Notes under the pieces: model-generated
Databases searched by the model: none
Seen by the model: only the letters and a program-made list of their open reading frames with translations
What the model was told of the DNA's origin: nothing
Assembly (NCBI RefSeq): GCF_004364865.1
Contig: NZ_SOAU01000001.1
Location: 1,984,001 to 2,048,000, forward strand
Source: Ilumatobacter fluminis
Lineage (GTDB): Bacteria; Actinomycetota; Acidimicrobiia; Acidimicrobiales; Ilumatobacteraceae
Reading direction: 5' to 3'
DNA length: 64,000 bases
Made by a program: the position numbers and the translations under genes
Part shown: positions 1-9,063 of the stretch, in pieces
Numbering within the stretch: the first letter of the stretch is position 1
How the letters are laid out: every line of letters starts with the position of its first letter

Positions 1-126
1 GTCGCCCGCGAACTCGTCAGCTACTACGACCCGCTCGACTCCGGGCCCTTCGAGCTGATGTGCCGTCACGGATCGATGACCTCCGCCGAGGTGTACGTCC
101 CGCTCCTGGCGGGAATGGCCGAGTAG
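1..126 (+). CDS. C-terminal end of a probable alkaline-phosphatase-superfamily protein (5' end outside window)
   Basis: An open frame enters from the left edge and gives 41 residues before TAG. The tail contains RHGSMTSAEVYVPLLA. A His-Gly-Ser followed by an E-x-x-VPLL stretch is typical of the last metal-ligand region of alkaline-phosphatase/nucleotide-pyrophosphatase-type proteins, where the gene usually ends shortly afterwards. Everything upstream, including the catalytic Thr/Ser region, lies outside the window, so the assignment rests on this short motif only. It is followed 33 bp later by bpa on the same strand. Confidence 0.45.
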   Translation, partial: VARELVSYYDPLDSGPFELMCRHGSMTSAEVYVPLLAGMAE

Positions 127-159
127 GCCGATCCGTTACACAGCCCAGGAGCTGATTCG

Positions 160-783
160 ATGACCGACACCAACACCACCCCCGACACGCCGACCACCGA
201 GCCCGCCGACGAGACGTCAGATGCCGCCGGCACCAACGGTGCTGACGGTGTGGAGCGTGGCGAGCTGGTCGGAGTCCGGGACGGTGAGGGCGGCGACGAC
301 GGTGACGAGAGTGGTGACGTCGAGCCGTCCGGTGCGATCACCGAGCCGGCCAAGGTCATGCGGATCGGTTCGATGGTCAAGCAACTCCTCGACGAGGTGC
401 GCGACATGGAACTCGACGAGCCGAGCCGCGAGCGGCTGGCCGAGATCTACGAGCGTTCCGTCGTCGAGTTGAGCGAGGCGCTCTCGCCCGACCTGCAAGA
501 GGAGCTCCGCATGCTCGCCCTGCCGTTCGACGAGGACACCGTGCCGACCGAGCCGGAACTGCGCATCGCCAAGGCCCAGCTGGTCGGCTGGCTCGAGGGG
601 CTGTTCCACGGCATCCAGGCGTCGCTCGTCGCGCAACAGATGGCGGCCCGCCAGCAGCTCGAACAGATGCGCCAGATCGGCCCCGGCGGCCAACCGCAGC
701 CGGGTCAGCCGATGCCCGGCCAGCCGGGCCAGCCCGGGCAGGGCCTGCCGCCGCAGAGCGACCGCCCCGGCACGTACATCTAG
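160..783 (+). CDS. bpa: Bacterial proteasome activator Bpa/PafE
   Basis: 207 aa. Bpa forms ring-shaped, ATP-independent activators that dock on the 20S proteasome and feed it unfolded proteins. Residues about 60-170 match the mycobacterial protein closely: AKVMRIGSMVKQLLDEVR, then ELRIAKAQLVGWLEGLFHGI and a QQMAARQQLEQMRQ helix end. The first 55 residues are an acidic, Thr-rich tail and residues 170-200 are a Gly/Pro/Gln linker. The last residues, GTYI, correspond to the GQYL C-terminus that inserts into proteasome pockets. An AGGAG box sits 8 bp before the ATG. The gene converges on the DUF72 gene and the two stop codons share CTAG. It implies that the organism has a 20S proteasome, though none is encoded here. 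Confidence 0.93.
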   Translation: MTDTNTTPDTPTTEPADETSDAAGTNGADGVERGELVGVRDGEGGDDGDESGDVEPSGAITEPAKVMRIGSMVKQLLDEVRDMELDEPSRERLAEIYERSVVELSEALSPDLQEELRMLALPFDEDTVPTEPELRIAKAQLVGWLEGLFHGIQASLVAQQMAARQQLEQMRQIGPGGQPQPGQPMPGQPGQPGQGLPPQSDRPGTYI

Positions 784-1682
784 AACAAGCTCGACTGCCC
801 GGTCGTCTCGCCACGAGGCGCGACCGGGAGCGGGTCGGGGAGCGGTTCGAGTCCGGGAACGAGTTCGCGCACCGCGGCATGGAGTCGGCGGGCGAGGTCG
901 GGCGAGTCGAGGTTCTCGGGCTGGTGCACGAACACGTACGGTCGGCGCCCCTCGGCGAGCCAGTCGACGAGCTGCGGTACCCACGCGGTCAGACCGGCCA
1001 GCGAACGGTCGGACGGGTCGGCGCCGATCACCCGCACCACCGGCTCGTCGCCCATCAGGTCGGTGACGACCGGCAGCTTCGGCTTCGTGCGCCGCTCGTC
1101 GACCGACGCCTCCGACCTGGGTGATTCGGCGTACAGCGGACGGGTGTCGAGCACGACCCGTCCGATCGGTCCGGTCGGAGCGTCGCTCAGGATCGAATCG
1201 ACCGCCCGGTGTGCGGCGCCGCCGTCGAAGAACGCCGGGTGCCGCAGCTCGACGACCCATCGGTGCGTCGCCGGGAGGCGCCCGACGAACTCGGCGAGCG
1301 CCCGCAGGTCGTTCGGTCCGAACGAGGGCGGCATCTGCAACTGCACCGGGCCGATCCGCTCACCCAGCGGCGAGATCCGGTCGAGGAACTCGGCGAGCGC
1401 TGCGTCGGCCCCGGCGCGGAGCCGGAGGTCGTGGGTGACGGTGCGCGGCACCTTGAACGCGAACCGGAACTCGTCCGGCGCCTGTGCCGCCCACTTCTCG
1501 ATCGTCGACGCGGCCGGCACGGCGTAGAACGTCGTGTTGCCCTCGACGGCGTTACACCAGCGTGCGTACTCGGACAGTTCGTTGCCCTTGTTGCCGGGGG
1601 AGAGGAACCGGCCGACCCACGGCCCGTGAGCCCACATCGGACAACCGACGCGCAGGACGGGTCGGGAGGACGGTGCAGTCAC
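780..1682 (-). CDS. DUF72 family protein
   Basis: 300 aa, GTG start overlapping the stop of the upstream LLM gene by 4 bp (GTGA), so the two are translationally coupled. It has the DUF72 TIM-barrel-like pattern: an N-terminal GCPMWAH, SEYARWCNAVEGNTTFYA (the E-x-N-x-TFY signature), FRFAFKVPRTVTHD, PVQLQMPP, WVVELRHPAFF and a final YVFVHQPENLDSPDLARRL. The biochemical role of DUF72 proteins is not established; some members have been linked to nuclease or metal functions, but nothing here decides that. No signal peptide is present, so it is cytosolic. Confidence 0.85.
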   Translation of the reverse strand: MTAPSSRPVLRVGCPMWAHGPWVGRFLSPGNKGNELSEYARWCNAVEGNTTFYAVPAASTIEKWAAQAPDEFRFAFKVPRTVTHDLRLRAGADAALAEFLDRISPLGERIGPVQLQMPPSFGPNDLRALAEFVGRLPATHRWVVELRHPAFFDGGAAHRAVDSILSDAPTGPIGRVVLDTRPLYAESPRSEASVDERRTKPKLPVVTDLMGDEPVVRVIGADPSDRSLAGLTAWVPQLVDWLAEGRRPYVFVHQPENLDSPDLARRLHAAVRELVPGLEPLPDPLPVAPRGETTGQSSLF

Positions 1683-2725
1683 GGGGTGCCGTACGCCTCG
1701 ACGATCGGTTCGAGCTCGGCCGGGCTCGCCCCGTGCATGATCACCGCGTCGGCGCCCAGGTCGAGCTGACCTCGCACCGACGCAGCGCACTGCTCGGCGG
1801 TGCCGGTGGCAGCCGGGGCCAACCACTCGTCGGGGAGCAGCCCGGCGATGTGCTCGAGCTGCTCGGTCGAGGCCACGACGTCGATCGCGCCGCCGACGCC
1901 CTGTACGACCTCGTCGGCGCGGAACGCGCTGAGGACGGCCGGGTCCCACCGATTCGTCTCGACCATCAGGTCGCCGTACGCCTGCAGGTACGTGGCGAGT
2001 CGTCCGACGGTCTTCTTCAACCGGGTGGGTTGGTCGAGGTGGTCGCCGACGGTCGCGTAGCACGACCAGACCGTGACGGTGTCGGGGTCGCGGCCGGCCC
2101 GCTCGGCCGCCTGCTTCACCGTGGCGACGCACCGCTGGAGCGTCTCGTCGGTGAAGAAGGTGTGGAGGACGACGTGGTCGTAGGCGCGCCCGCCGAGTGC
2201 GAGCGAGTTCGGGCCGAACGCGACGAGGCCGAGCGGGATGTCCTCGTCGAAGGTCGGGTCGAGCCGCAGGAACGGGTAGCTGCCGATCGCTCCGTCGTGG
2301 CCGAGGATCGTCTCGCCGTGCCAGAGACGCCGCATGACGTCGGCGAACTCCTCCATCTGGGCGGTGGTGATGCGGGGCAGCCCGTAGGCGTCGAACAGGG
2401 GAGCGATGCCTCGGCCGAGGCCGAGCACGAATCGGCCGCGGGTGAGGCGGTGCATCGTGGTGGCGTACGACGCGGTGACGATCGGGTGTCGGGTGTTGTG
2501 GTTCGTCGCCGCCGTCATGATCTGCAGGCTCGACGTGGCGGCTGCTGCGGCGCCCGAGAGGGTGACGGCTTCTTTCACGTTGAAGCGTTCGCTGATGAAC
2601 ACGGTGCCGAGCCCGAGCCGTTCGGCGTCGTGGCACTCGTCGATCAGTGCCCGAGGGTCCTGCGCCCCGCCGGCCAGCGTGTAGAACCCCAACTCCGGAA
2701 ACCGCACCGTCGCCGCATCGACCAT
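1679..2725 (-). CDS. LLM-class (F420-dependent) oxidoreductase
   Basis: 348 aa with a luciferase-like TIM barrel: RFPELGFYTLAGG at the start, GLGTVFISERF, NHNTRHPIVTASYATTMHRL, RGRFVLGLGRGIAPL and C-terminal GADAVIMHGASPAEL. The RxVLGLGxG stretch and the absence of a flavin-reductase partner fit the F420-using branch common in actinobacteria. The substrate cannot be told. The start MVDAATVRF was chosen because the barrel begins there and a CAGACT hexamer lies 7 nt upstream. A longer in-frame ATG at 2806 would add 27 residues of low-complexity sequence. It heads a two-gene unit with the DUF72 gene. Confidence 0.85.
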   Translation of the reverse strand: MVDAATVRFPELGFYTLAGGAQDPRALIDECHDAERLGLGTVFISERFNVKEAVTLSGAAAAATSSLQIMTAATNHNTRHPIVTASYATTMHRLTRGRFVLGLGRGIAPLFDAYGLPRITTAQMEEFADVMRRLWHGETILGHDGAIGSYPFLRLDPTFDEDIPLGLVAFGPNSLALGGRAYDHVVLHTFFTDETLQRCVATVKQAAERAGRDPDTVTVWSCYATVGDHLDQPTRLKKTVGRLATYLQAYGDLMVETNRWDPAVLSAFRADEVVQGVGGAIDVVASTEQLEHIAGLLPDEWLAPAATGTAEQCAASVRGQLDLGADAVIMHGASPAELEPIVEAYGTP

Positions 2726-2826
2726 GCTGCCGAGTCTGCCCCATCCCCGGTCCACCCCTCGCACGCTGCTCGACGAGGCGGACAGCGTGCCCGCGAATGC
2801 ACCCATCGCCGTGGGATGATGCGGCG

Positions 2827-3327
2827 GTGGGAGCGCCGTTCGATCCTCGACAGCAGTGGCTCGACGCCGTCGAACGGGCAGGGTTCCCGGTCTACGCGGC
2901 CGTTGCCGACGGCGGTGTCGCGATCACCGGCGGCATGGGTAGCGACCCCGACGCGACCCGACACCTCGGCGTCGACACGATCGTCGGCGACACGACGATC
3001 TCGGTCGACACGAGCCGGCGCCCGGCCGACGGCGACCCCGCCCTCCGCCGCCAGCTGATGGCGATAGGCATCGTCGACCAGGCCCTCCTGCGACCCGGAC
3101 CGCTCCCGCTCCCGTTCACGATCGCGGTCGTGGGCGACGATCGCACGATCCCGGTCGACGGGGTCGATCGCGTCTTCGCCGGGATGCGCGTCGAGGGCGA
3201 GCCGGCCTGGGCGGGGGAGTGCGAACTCGACGTCGTCGTCATCCGTGTCGAGACGACCTTCGACGGCCCGTTCGTGCTCGACACCGTCGCCGACGCAACC
3301 CTGCTCCCCGAGACCCCACCGGCGTGA
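2827..3327 (+). CDS. Hypothetical protein, 166 aa
   Basis: GTG start 6 nt after a GATGAT hexamer. The product is soluble, acidic and mostly beta-like in pattern, with no signal peptide or membrane segment. N-terminal residues read GAPFDPRQQWLDAVERAGFPVYAAV, then a run of short strand-like stretches (GVAITGGMGS, TISVDTSRRP) and a C-terminal CELDVVVIRVETTFDGPFVLDTV. Third-position GC is high throughout and the frame is uninterrupted, which supports a real gene. I do not recognise the family. It lies between the divergent LLM gene and dnaE. Confidence 0.6.
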   Translation: MGAPFDPRQQWLDAVERAGFPVYAAVADGGVAITGGMGSDPDATRHLGVDTIVGDTTISVDTSRRPADGDPALRRQLMAIGIVDQALLRPGPLPLPFTIAVVGDDRTIPVDGVDRVFAGMRVEGEPAWAGECELDVVVIRVETTFDGPFVLDTVADATLLPETPPA

Positions 3328-3475
3328 CGCCAGGGCACCGTCGACGGTGATGGCGGCCGTCGTGTCGAACGTGACGGTGACGTCCGGCGGGCCGGGACCG
3401 CGCGTGGGGTTGTCGTGGTAGCGTCGCGAATCACGTCCCTGTAGTTCCTCCGACCGTTCGCGAGCCGCCAGCCCA

Positions 3476-6400
3476 GTGTCCAACGATTCGTTCACGCACC
3501 TCCACGTCCACACCGAATTCTCGATGCTCGACGGGGCGGCGCGCCTGGACGAGATGGTCGCGAAGGCGGTCGGCGACGGCCAGCCGGCGATCGGCATCAC
3601 CGATCACGGCAACATGTACGGCACCCTCGAGTTCTACAAGGAGTGCAAGAAGCAGGGGATCAAGCCGATCATCGGCACCGAGGCCTACATGGCCCACGAT
3701 CACCGCTCCGAGCGCCCGACCCGTCGCGGTCGTGTCGACGACTCCGGTGGCGAGACCGACGGGGGCAAGAAGCTCTACTACCACCTCACACTGCTGGCCG
3801 AGAACGAGGTCGGGTACCGCAACCTGATCCAGCTCTCCAGCCTGGCGTTCCTCGAGGGCTACTACTACAAGCCCCGGATGGACTGGGAGCTGCTCGAGAA
3901 GTACTCCGACGGCCTGATCGCGACGACCGGCTGTCTCGGCGGTCACGTGCTCCAGTCGCTCCTCAACGGCGACGAGAAGGGCGCCCTCGACAAGGCCGGG
4001 CGCCTGCAGGAGATCTTCGGCAAGGACAACCTGTTCGTCGAACTCCAAGACCACGGGATCCCCGAGCAGCACACGACGAACCCGCAGCTGATGGAGATCG
4101 CGCAGAAGATCGGCGCCCCGCTGCTGGCGACGAACGACCTCCACTACACCCATCGCGAAGACCACGAGAGCCACGACGCGCTCTTGTGCGTCCAGACCGG
4201 TGCGCTCATCTCCGACCCGAAGCGCTTCAAGTTCCACGGCGAGGAGCACTACCTGAAGTCGGCCCAGGAGATGCGCTACCTGTTCCGGGAGGTGCCCGAG
4301 GCCTGCGACAACACGCTCTGGATCGCCGAACGAGCCGACCTCGACATCACGTTCGGTGACGCCCTGCTCCCGAACTTCCCGCTGCCCGAGGGATTCGCCG
4401 ACGACAGCGCCTACCTCGACCACCTCACCTGGGAGGGTGCCAAGAAGCGGTGGGGCGACGATCTGCCCCCGTCGGTCGTCGAGCGGGTCGCGTACGAACT
4501 CAAGGTCATCAACGACATGGGGTTCGCGTCGTACTTCCTGATCACCTGGGACCTCATCAACTACGCCCGAGAAGCCGGCATCCGCGTCGGCCCGGGTCGT
4601 GGGTCGGCCGCCGGGTGCGCCGTCGCGTACTGCCTCTGGATCACCGATCTCGACCCGATCAAGTACGACCTCCTGTTCGAGCGCTTCCTCAACCCGAGTC
4701 GCGTGTCGATGCCCGACATCGACATGGACTTCGACTCCCGCTACCGCGATCAGATGATCCGGTACGCAGCCGACCGCTACGGACGCGACCACGTCGCCCA
4801 GATCATCACCTTCGGCACGATCAAGGCCCGCAACGCCGTACGCGACGCCGCCCGCGTGCTCGGCTACCCGTACGGTGTGGGCGACAAGATCGCCAAGGCG
4901 ATGCCGCCGCTCGTCATGGGGCGCGACACCCCGCTGAAGTACTGCTTCGAGCAGACCGAGAAGTACGCCGACGGCTTCAAGGCGGCCTCCGACCTGCGTG
5001 CCATGTACGACACCCAACCCGACGTGAAGCGGGTCGTCGACGTGGCCAAGGGGCTCGAGGGGCTGAAGCGCTCCGACGGCATCCACGCGGCGGCCGTGGT
5101 GATCACCAAGGAACCGGTCACCCACTACCTGCCGATCCAGCGCAAGCCCGAGTCCGGCCAGGATCCCGAGGACGCGCCGGTCGTCACCCAGTACGAGATG
5201 CACGGCGTCGAAGAGCTGGGCCTGCTCAAGATGGACTTCCTGGGCCTGCGCAACCTCGACGTCATCACCGACGCCCAGGCGATGATCCGGGCCAACCGCG
5301 ACCCGAACTTCGACATCGACACCGTGTCGCTCGAAGACCAGAAGACGTTCGACCTGCTCGCCCGCGGCGACACGATCGGCGTGTTCCAGCTCGAGTCGCC
5401 GCCGATGCGACAGCTGCTCAAGGCAATGGCGCCCACCACGTTCGAAGACGTGAGCGCTGTGCTCGCGCTCTACCGGCCCGGGCCGATGAGCGTGAACATG
5501 CACTACGACTTCGCCGATCGCAAGAACGGTCGCAAGCCGGTCGAGTACTTCCACGACGACGCGAAGGAGGTGCTCGACGACACCTACGGCCTGATGATCT
5601 ATCAGGAGAGCGTGATGCGAGTCGCCCAGAAGTTCGCCGGCTACTCCCTCGCCGAAGCCGACAACCTCCGCAAGGCCTGCCTGCCTGCCGGCACCCGGCT
5701 CCTCACACGGAGCCGTGGCTACGTGCCGATCGAGAAGATCATGTCGCTGCGCGACCGTCGGGTGCAGACGATCGACACCGACACGTCGGCGACCCGCCAC
5801 GAGGTGGTCGACGACGTGTGGTCGGTCGGCGTGAAAGACGTCTGGCGGCTCACCACCGCAACGGGCTACACCATCGAAGCCACCGACGATCACAAGTTCC
5901 TGCTCGAAGGGGAGTGGGTCGGGCTCGGCTCGCTCGCCCCCGGCGACCTCGTCGGCGTGGCCGGCCGCACCGTCACCCACGGCGGTGCCAAGGTCGATCC
6001 GGCCGAGGTCGACCTGGCGGCGCTGCTCATCTCCGAGGGCTACCTGCCCGATCCCGACGGCCCGCCGCGGACCGCTCACTTCACCAACACCGACCCCGAG
6101 CTCCTCGACGCCTTCCGGGCGGCGTACGAGCGTCGCTTCGGCGAGGCGCACCACCGCGAGTCGACCTCGGCAACAGGCGTCACCCAGCTGCGGCTGACGC
6201 GAGCCGAGCTCCGCGACCTCCGACCGGTGGTCGGCGCATACGGCACCTCGGAGGCGAAGGTCGTCCCCGAACGCTTCGTGAACGCCCCGGCGGTCGCCGT
6301 CGAGCGCTTCCTCGGGCTGTACTTCTGCGCCGACGGCTGGGCCGACGAGAGCGGCGTGCACTACGCGTCGAAGAGCCGGGCAGTGGTCGGTTCCCTTAAG

Positions 6401-8287
6401 CGGATGCTGCTGCGGTTCGGCATCGTCGGCACGATCCGGTCGCGCGACATCGACGGACACGGGCGCCACTACACGTTGTCGGTGCGCGACAAGGGCCACG
6501 CCAAGGCGTTCGCACGTGTCGTCGAGCCGCACCTGACCACCGTCAAGTACGACAAGGTCCGGCACTGGCTGCACGAGTGGGGAAACACCGCCGGTGCCAG
6601 TGCCACCCTGATCGGAATCCCGACCTCGTTCGTCCGCAGCGAACTCGACCGGCGCGTCGAAGCGACGGGGCGCTCGAAGCGAGCGCTCGGGGTCGACGGC
6701 GGCGGCCTGCTCTCGACCCGCCTCGTGCACCGGAACACGCTCGACGGGTTGCTGTACTCCGAACGGCTCGAAGACCTCCGCTCCGGCGACCTGTTGTGGG
6801 ACACCGTCGAGTCGATCGAGTACGCCGGTCAGAAAGAATGCTTCGACTTCCAGATGGCGAACGGTGATCGGCCGTACGCCGTCGCCGAGGACTTCCTCGT
6901 CCACAACTGCGGCAAGAAGATCCGCGAGATGATGGCCAAGGAACGCGACGCATTCGAGGACGGCGTCGAGCGCACCGGCTACGGACGCGAACTGGGCAAG
7001 AGCCTGTTCGACATCATCGAGAAGTTCGCCGACTACGCGTTCAACAAGAGCCACACGTTCGGGTACGGCCTCGTCACCTACCAGACCGCATACCTGAAGG
7101 CGCACTACCCGGTCGAGTACTTCGCGTGCCTGCTCACCTCGGTGAAGTCGAACCTCGACAAGGCGGCCGTGTACCTGGCCGACTGCCGCTCGGCCGGCAT
7201 CAAGGTGCTCACCCCCGACATCAACCGGTCGGTCATCAACTTCGACGCGATCGCCGCCGACAAGGTGCCCGACGACGTCGCCCTGCCGATGGGCAGCCCG
7301 GGCGCGATCACGTTCGGCCTGTCGGCCGTGCGCAACGTCGGCGAGGCGCTCGTCGAGCAGCTCCTCACCGAGCGGCAGGAGAACGGCGAGTTCACCGACT
7401 TCTACGATTTCGCCGAACGAGTCCCCGAACCCGTGCTCAACAAGCGAACCGTCGAGTCGCTGATCAAGGCGGGAGCGTTCGATCGCCTGAACCACCCCCG
7501 GCGCGGGTTGCTCGCGGGTTACGAACCGATCCTCGACACCACGATCGACCGTCGACGCGAACGCGACCGTGGCGTCATGTCGTTGTTCGGCGACTGGAAC
7601 GACGACGCACCGGCCGACGAGGGCGGCGGCTTCGACGAGCGACTCCCGATCCCCGACATCGAGTTCGACAAGAGCGACAAGCTCCGCAACGAAAAGGAGA
7701 TGCTCGGCCTCTACGTGTCCGACCATCCGCTGTTCGGTGTCGAGTCGGCGCTCAAGCGGCGGGTCGAGCACTCGATCTCCGACCTCGAGACGATGGACGA
7801 CGGCGCCCAGGTGGTCGTCGGCGGCGTCATCACCGGGCTCGCCCGCAAGTTCACCAAGAAGGGCGACCAGATGGCCGTGTTCGTCCTCGAAGACCTCGAG
7901 TCGTCGATCGAGGTCACCGTGTTCCCGCGGACCCTGCTCGAACAAGGCCACAAGCTGCAGGACGACGTGATCGTCTCGGTGAAGGGGCGGCTCGACAAGC
8001 GCGACGAGTCCCGCTTCGGGCTGATCGCCCAGTTCGTCGAGGTCCTGTCGGGGCTCGGCGACGGGCCGGCGGCACCGTTGCGGCTCCGCCTGCCGAGCCA
8101 CGCCCTCGACGAGTTGAAGATCCAGCGTCTGAAGCGGATCCTGCGCGACCACCCGGGCGACTCCGTCGTCCAGATCGACATCGGTCAGGGCCAGGTCGTG
8201 CGACTCGCCGACGAGTTCCGCGTCGACATCGACCGAGCCATCGGCGAACTGAGAATGGCCTTCGGCCACGACGCGGTGGAATTGTGA
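3476..8287 (+). CDS. dnaE: DNA polymerase III alpha subunit DnaE1, intein-containing precursor
   Basis: 1603 aa precursor with a GTG start. Removing the intein (residues 735-1144) leaves 1193 aa, the usual DnaE1 length. Extein domains in order: PHP domain from THLHVHTEFSMLDGA (residue 7), polymerase palm with PDIDMDFDS (Asp414 and Asp416 match the E. coli D401/D403 pair) and LLKMDFLGLRNL (Asp587 matches D555), fingers, a helix-hairpin region ending KLNRRTVESLIKAGAFDRL-like, and an OB fold near residue 1446 (VVVGGVITGLARKFTKKGD). MSLFG near residue 1366 could be the clamp-binding motif (inference). The cyanobacterial split-intein site reads KFADYAFNKSH and is unoccupied. It replicates the chromosome as the core subunit of the holoenzyme, so production of active enzyme depends on protein splicing. 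Confidence 0.97.
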   Translation: MSNDSFTHLHVHTEFSMLDGAARLDEMVAKAVGDGQPAIGITDHGNMYGTLEFYKECKKQGIKPIIGTEAYMAHDHRSERPTRRGRVDDSGGETDGGKKLYYHLTLLAENEVGYRNLIQLSSLAFLEGYYYKPRMDWELLEKYSDGLIATTGCLGGHVLQSLLNGDEKGALDKAGRLQEIFGKDNLFVELQDHGIPEQHTTNPQLMEIAQKIGAPLLATNDLHYTHREDHESHDALLCVQTGALISDPKRFKFHGEEHYLKSAQEMRYLFREVPEACDNTLWIAERADLDITFGDALLPNFPLPEGFADDSAYLDHLTWEGAKKRWGDDLPPSVVERVAYELKVINDMGFASYFLITWDLINYAREAGIRVGPGRGSAAGCAVAYCLWITDLDPIKYDLLFERFLNPSRVSMPDIDMDFDSRYRDQMIRYAADRYGRDHVAQIITFGTIKARNAVRDAARVLGYPYGVGDKIAKAMPPLVMGRDTPLKYCFEQTEKYADGFKAASDLRAMYDTQPDVKRVVDVAKGLEGLKRSDGIHAAAVVITKEPVTHYLPIQRKPESGQDPEDAPVVTQYEMHGVEELGLLKMDFLGLRNLDVITDAQAMIRANRDPNFDIDTVSLEDQKTFDLLARGDTIGVFQLESPPMRQLLKAMAPTTFEDVSAVLALYRPGPMSVNMHYDFADRKNGRKPVEYFHDDAKEVLDDTYGLMIYQESVMRVAQKFAGYSLAEADNLRKACLPAGTRLLTRSRGYVPIEKIMSLRDRRVQTIDTDTSATRHEVVDDVWSVGVKDVWRLTTATGYTIEATDDHKFLLEGEWVGLGSLAPGDLVGVAGRTVTHGGAKVDPAEVDLAALLISEGYLPDPDGPPRTAHFTNTDPELLDAFRAAYERRFGEAHHRESTSATGVTQLRLTRAELRDLRPVVGAYGTSEAKVVPERFVNAPAVAVERFLGLYFCADGWADESGVHYASKSRAVVGSLKRMLLRFGIVGTIRSRDIDGHGRHYTLSVRDKGHAKAFARVVEPHLTTVKYDKVRHWLHEWGNTAGASATLIGIPTSFVRSELDRRVEATGRSKRALGVDGGGLLSTRLVHRNTLDGLLYSERLEDLRSGDLLWDTVESIEYAGQKECFDFQMANGDRPYAVAEDFLVHNCGKKIREMMAKERDAFEDGVERTGYGRELGKSLFDIIEKFADYAFNKSHTFGYGLVTYQTAYLKAHYPVEYFACLLTSVKSNLDKAAVYLADCRSAGIKVLTPDINRSVINFDAIAADKVPDDVALPMGSPGAITFGLSAVRNVGEALVEQLLTERQENGEFTDFYDFAERVPEPVLNKRTVESLIKAGAFDRLNHPRRGLLAGYEPILDTTIDRRRERDRGVMSLFGDWNDDAPADEGGGFDERLPIPDIEFDKSDKLRNEKEMLGLYVSDHPLFGVESALKRRVEHSISDLETMDDGAQVVVGGVITGLARKFTKKGDQMAVFVLEDLESSIEVTVFPRTLLEQGHKLQDDVIVSVKGRLDKRDESRFGLIAQFVEVLSGLGDGPAAPLRLRLPSHALDELKIQRLKRILRDHPGDSVVQIDIGQGQVVRLADEFRVDIDRAIGELRMAFGHDAVEL
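5678..6907 (+). other. In-frame intein in DnaE with LAGLIDADG-type endonuclease motifs
   Basis: 410 residues inserted between extein ...NLRKA and CGKKIRE... (E. coli LRRAMGKKK region). Splicing blocks are present: Cys1 in CLPAGTRLLT (block A), TDDH at intein residues 69-72 (block B), ECFDFQMANGD then FLVHN ending in His409-Asn410, followed by extein Cys+1 (block G). The centre holds two LAGLIDADG-like segments, LAALLISEGY at 6014-6043 and FLGLYFCADGW at 6308-6340. The second keeps its acidic residue; the first has Glu where Asp is usual, so nuclease activity is uncertain. All residues for class-1 splicing are intact, so it should splice. Confidence 0.95.
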
Positions 8288-8326
8288 TCCCGCATCGCCC
8301 CAGCTAGCAGCCCACGACGGGTTGCG

Positions 8327-8357
8327 TTGTGCGCCGCACTCGGAACAGTGGCACAAT
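8327..8357 (+). promoter_or_regulatory. Tentative promoter for the 8392 gene
   Basis: TTGTGC at 8327-8332 and CACAAT at 8352-8357, separated by 19 bp, lie upstream of the start at 8392. The spacing is long, and a leader of about 30 nt with a GGAGAAGGG ribosome site would follow. Weak evidence. Confidence 0.25.
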
Positions 8358-8391
8358 AGAAGCTCCGAAATCGTCACGGAGAAGGGTCTTC

Positions 8392-9045
8392 ATGCCGCTC
8401 GAAGTAGCTACCAACGATGCCGTTGCACTGACCGACACCGATCTCGATGAGATGGGGTCGATGGAGGGAGCGTTCGACATCGGCGCGCTGTCCAAGGCGA
8501 AGGAAGACTGGGTGCTGGCCACCACGGCCCGCATCGACGGCAAGCTCCACGGCTTCATGTTCTCGACTCTCGAGCGCATCGGCGGCACCCCGTGTGTGCT
8601 GATCGGCATGCTCTCGGTGCGGCGCCACAGCAAGCGTGACACCGTGCTCCGTGGTCTGATGGGGGAGGCGTACCACCGCGCCCTCATGGCCTTCCCCGAC
8701 GAAGACGTCGTCGTCGGCTCGCGTTTCGTGGCCGCCGACGGTCTCGAGGCGTTCGACAAGCTCGACGAGGTCACGCCCTCACCCGGCACCCGTGCCGTCG
8801 GTGAAGAGCGCGCCTGGGGGCGCCGCCTCGCCAAGCGGTTCGCGGTCGACAGCAAGTACGAGGCGCAGAGCTTCGTCGCGAAGAACGGCCAGTCGGGCTT
8901 CCTCGACTTCGAATCGACCAAGCCCGACGATCTCGACCCTGAGATCGTCGAGATGTTCGGAGCCGTCGACGCCGACGCGGGCGACGTCATGGTCGTCTAC
9001 GGCTGGACGATGGCCGAAGACCTCGTCAAGCTCGGCGCCCGCTGA
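8392..9045 (+). CDS. Conserved hypothetical protein, 217 aa
   Basis: Start ATG chosen because GGAGAAGGG precedes it by about 6 bp, one of the few strong ribosome sites in the window. It is a cytosolic protein with an acetyltransferase-like feel (DWVLATTARIDGKLHGFMFSTLERIGGTPCVLIGMLSV, then YHRALMAFPDEDVVVGSRFV), but I see no clear acetyl-CoA P-loop. The C-terminal half has WGRRLAKRFAVDSKY and VYGWTMAEDLVKLG. It is followed 18 bp later by the nitroreductase gene on the same strand, so the two may be cotranscribed. Function unknown; an acyl-CoA N-acyltransferase-like fold is only a guess. Confidence 0.7.
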   Translation: MPLEVATNDAVALTDTDLDEMGSMEGAFDIGALSKAKEDWVLATTARIDGKLHGFMFSTLERIGGTPCVLIGMLSVRRHSKRDTVLRGLMGEAYHRALMAFPDEDVVVGSRFVAADGLEAFDKLDEVTPSPGTRAVGEERAWGRRLAKRFAVDSKYEAQSFVAKNGQSGFLDFESTKPDDLDPEIVEMFGAVDADAGDVMVVYGWTMAEDLVKLGAR

Positions 9046-9063
9046 GCTGCACCTGACGCACCG

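Noticed and set aside
7021-7060. Cyanobacterial-type split intein site (KFADYAFNKSH)
   Set aside because: The sequence reads straight through with no insertion, and no separate C-intein gene is present.
3431-8377. A 1648-codon open frame antisense to dnaE, and similar long antisense frames at 9742-12183 and 17201-20179
   Set aside because: High-GC coding DNA leaves long antisense frames open. These have no recognisable domain, Arg/His/Val-rich composition, and lie exactly opposite well-identified genes.
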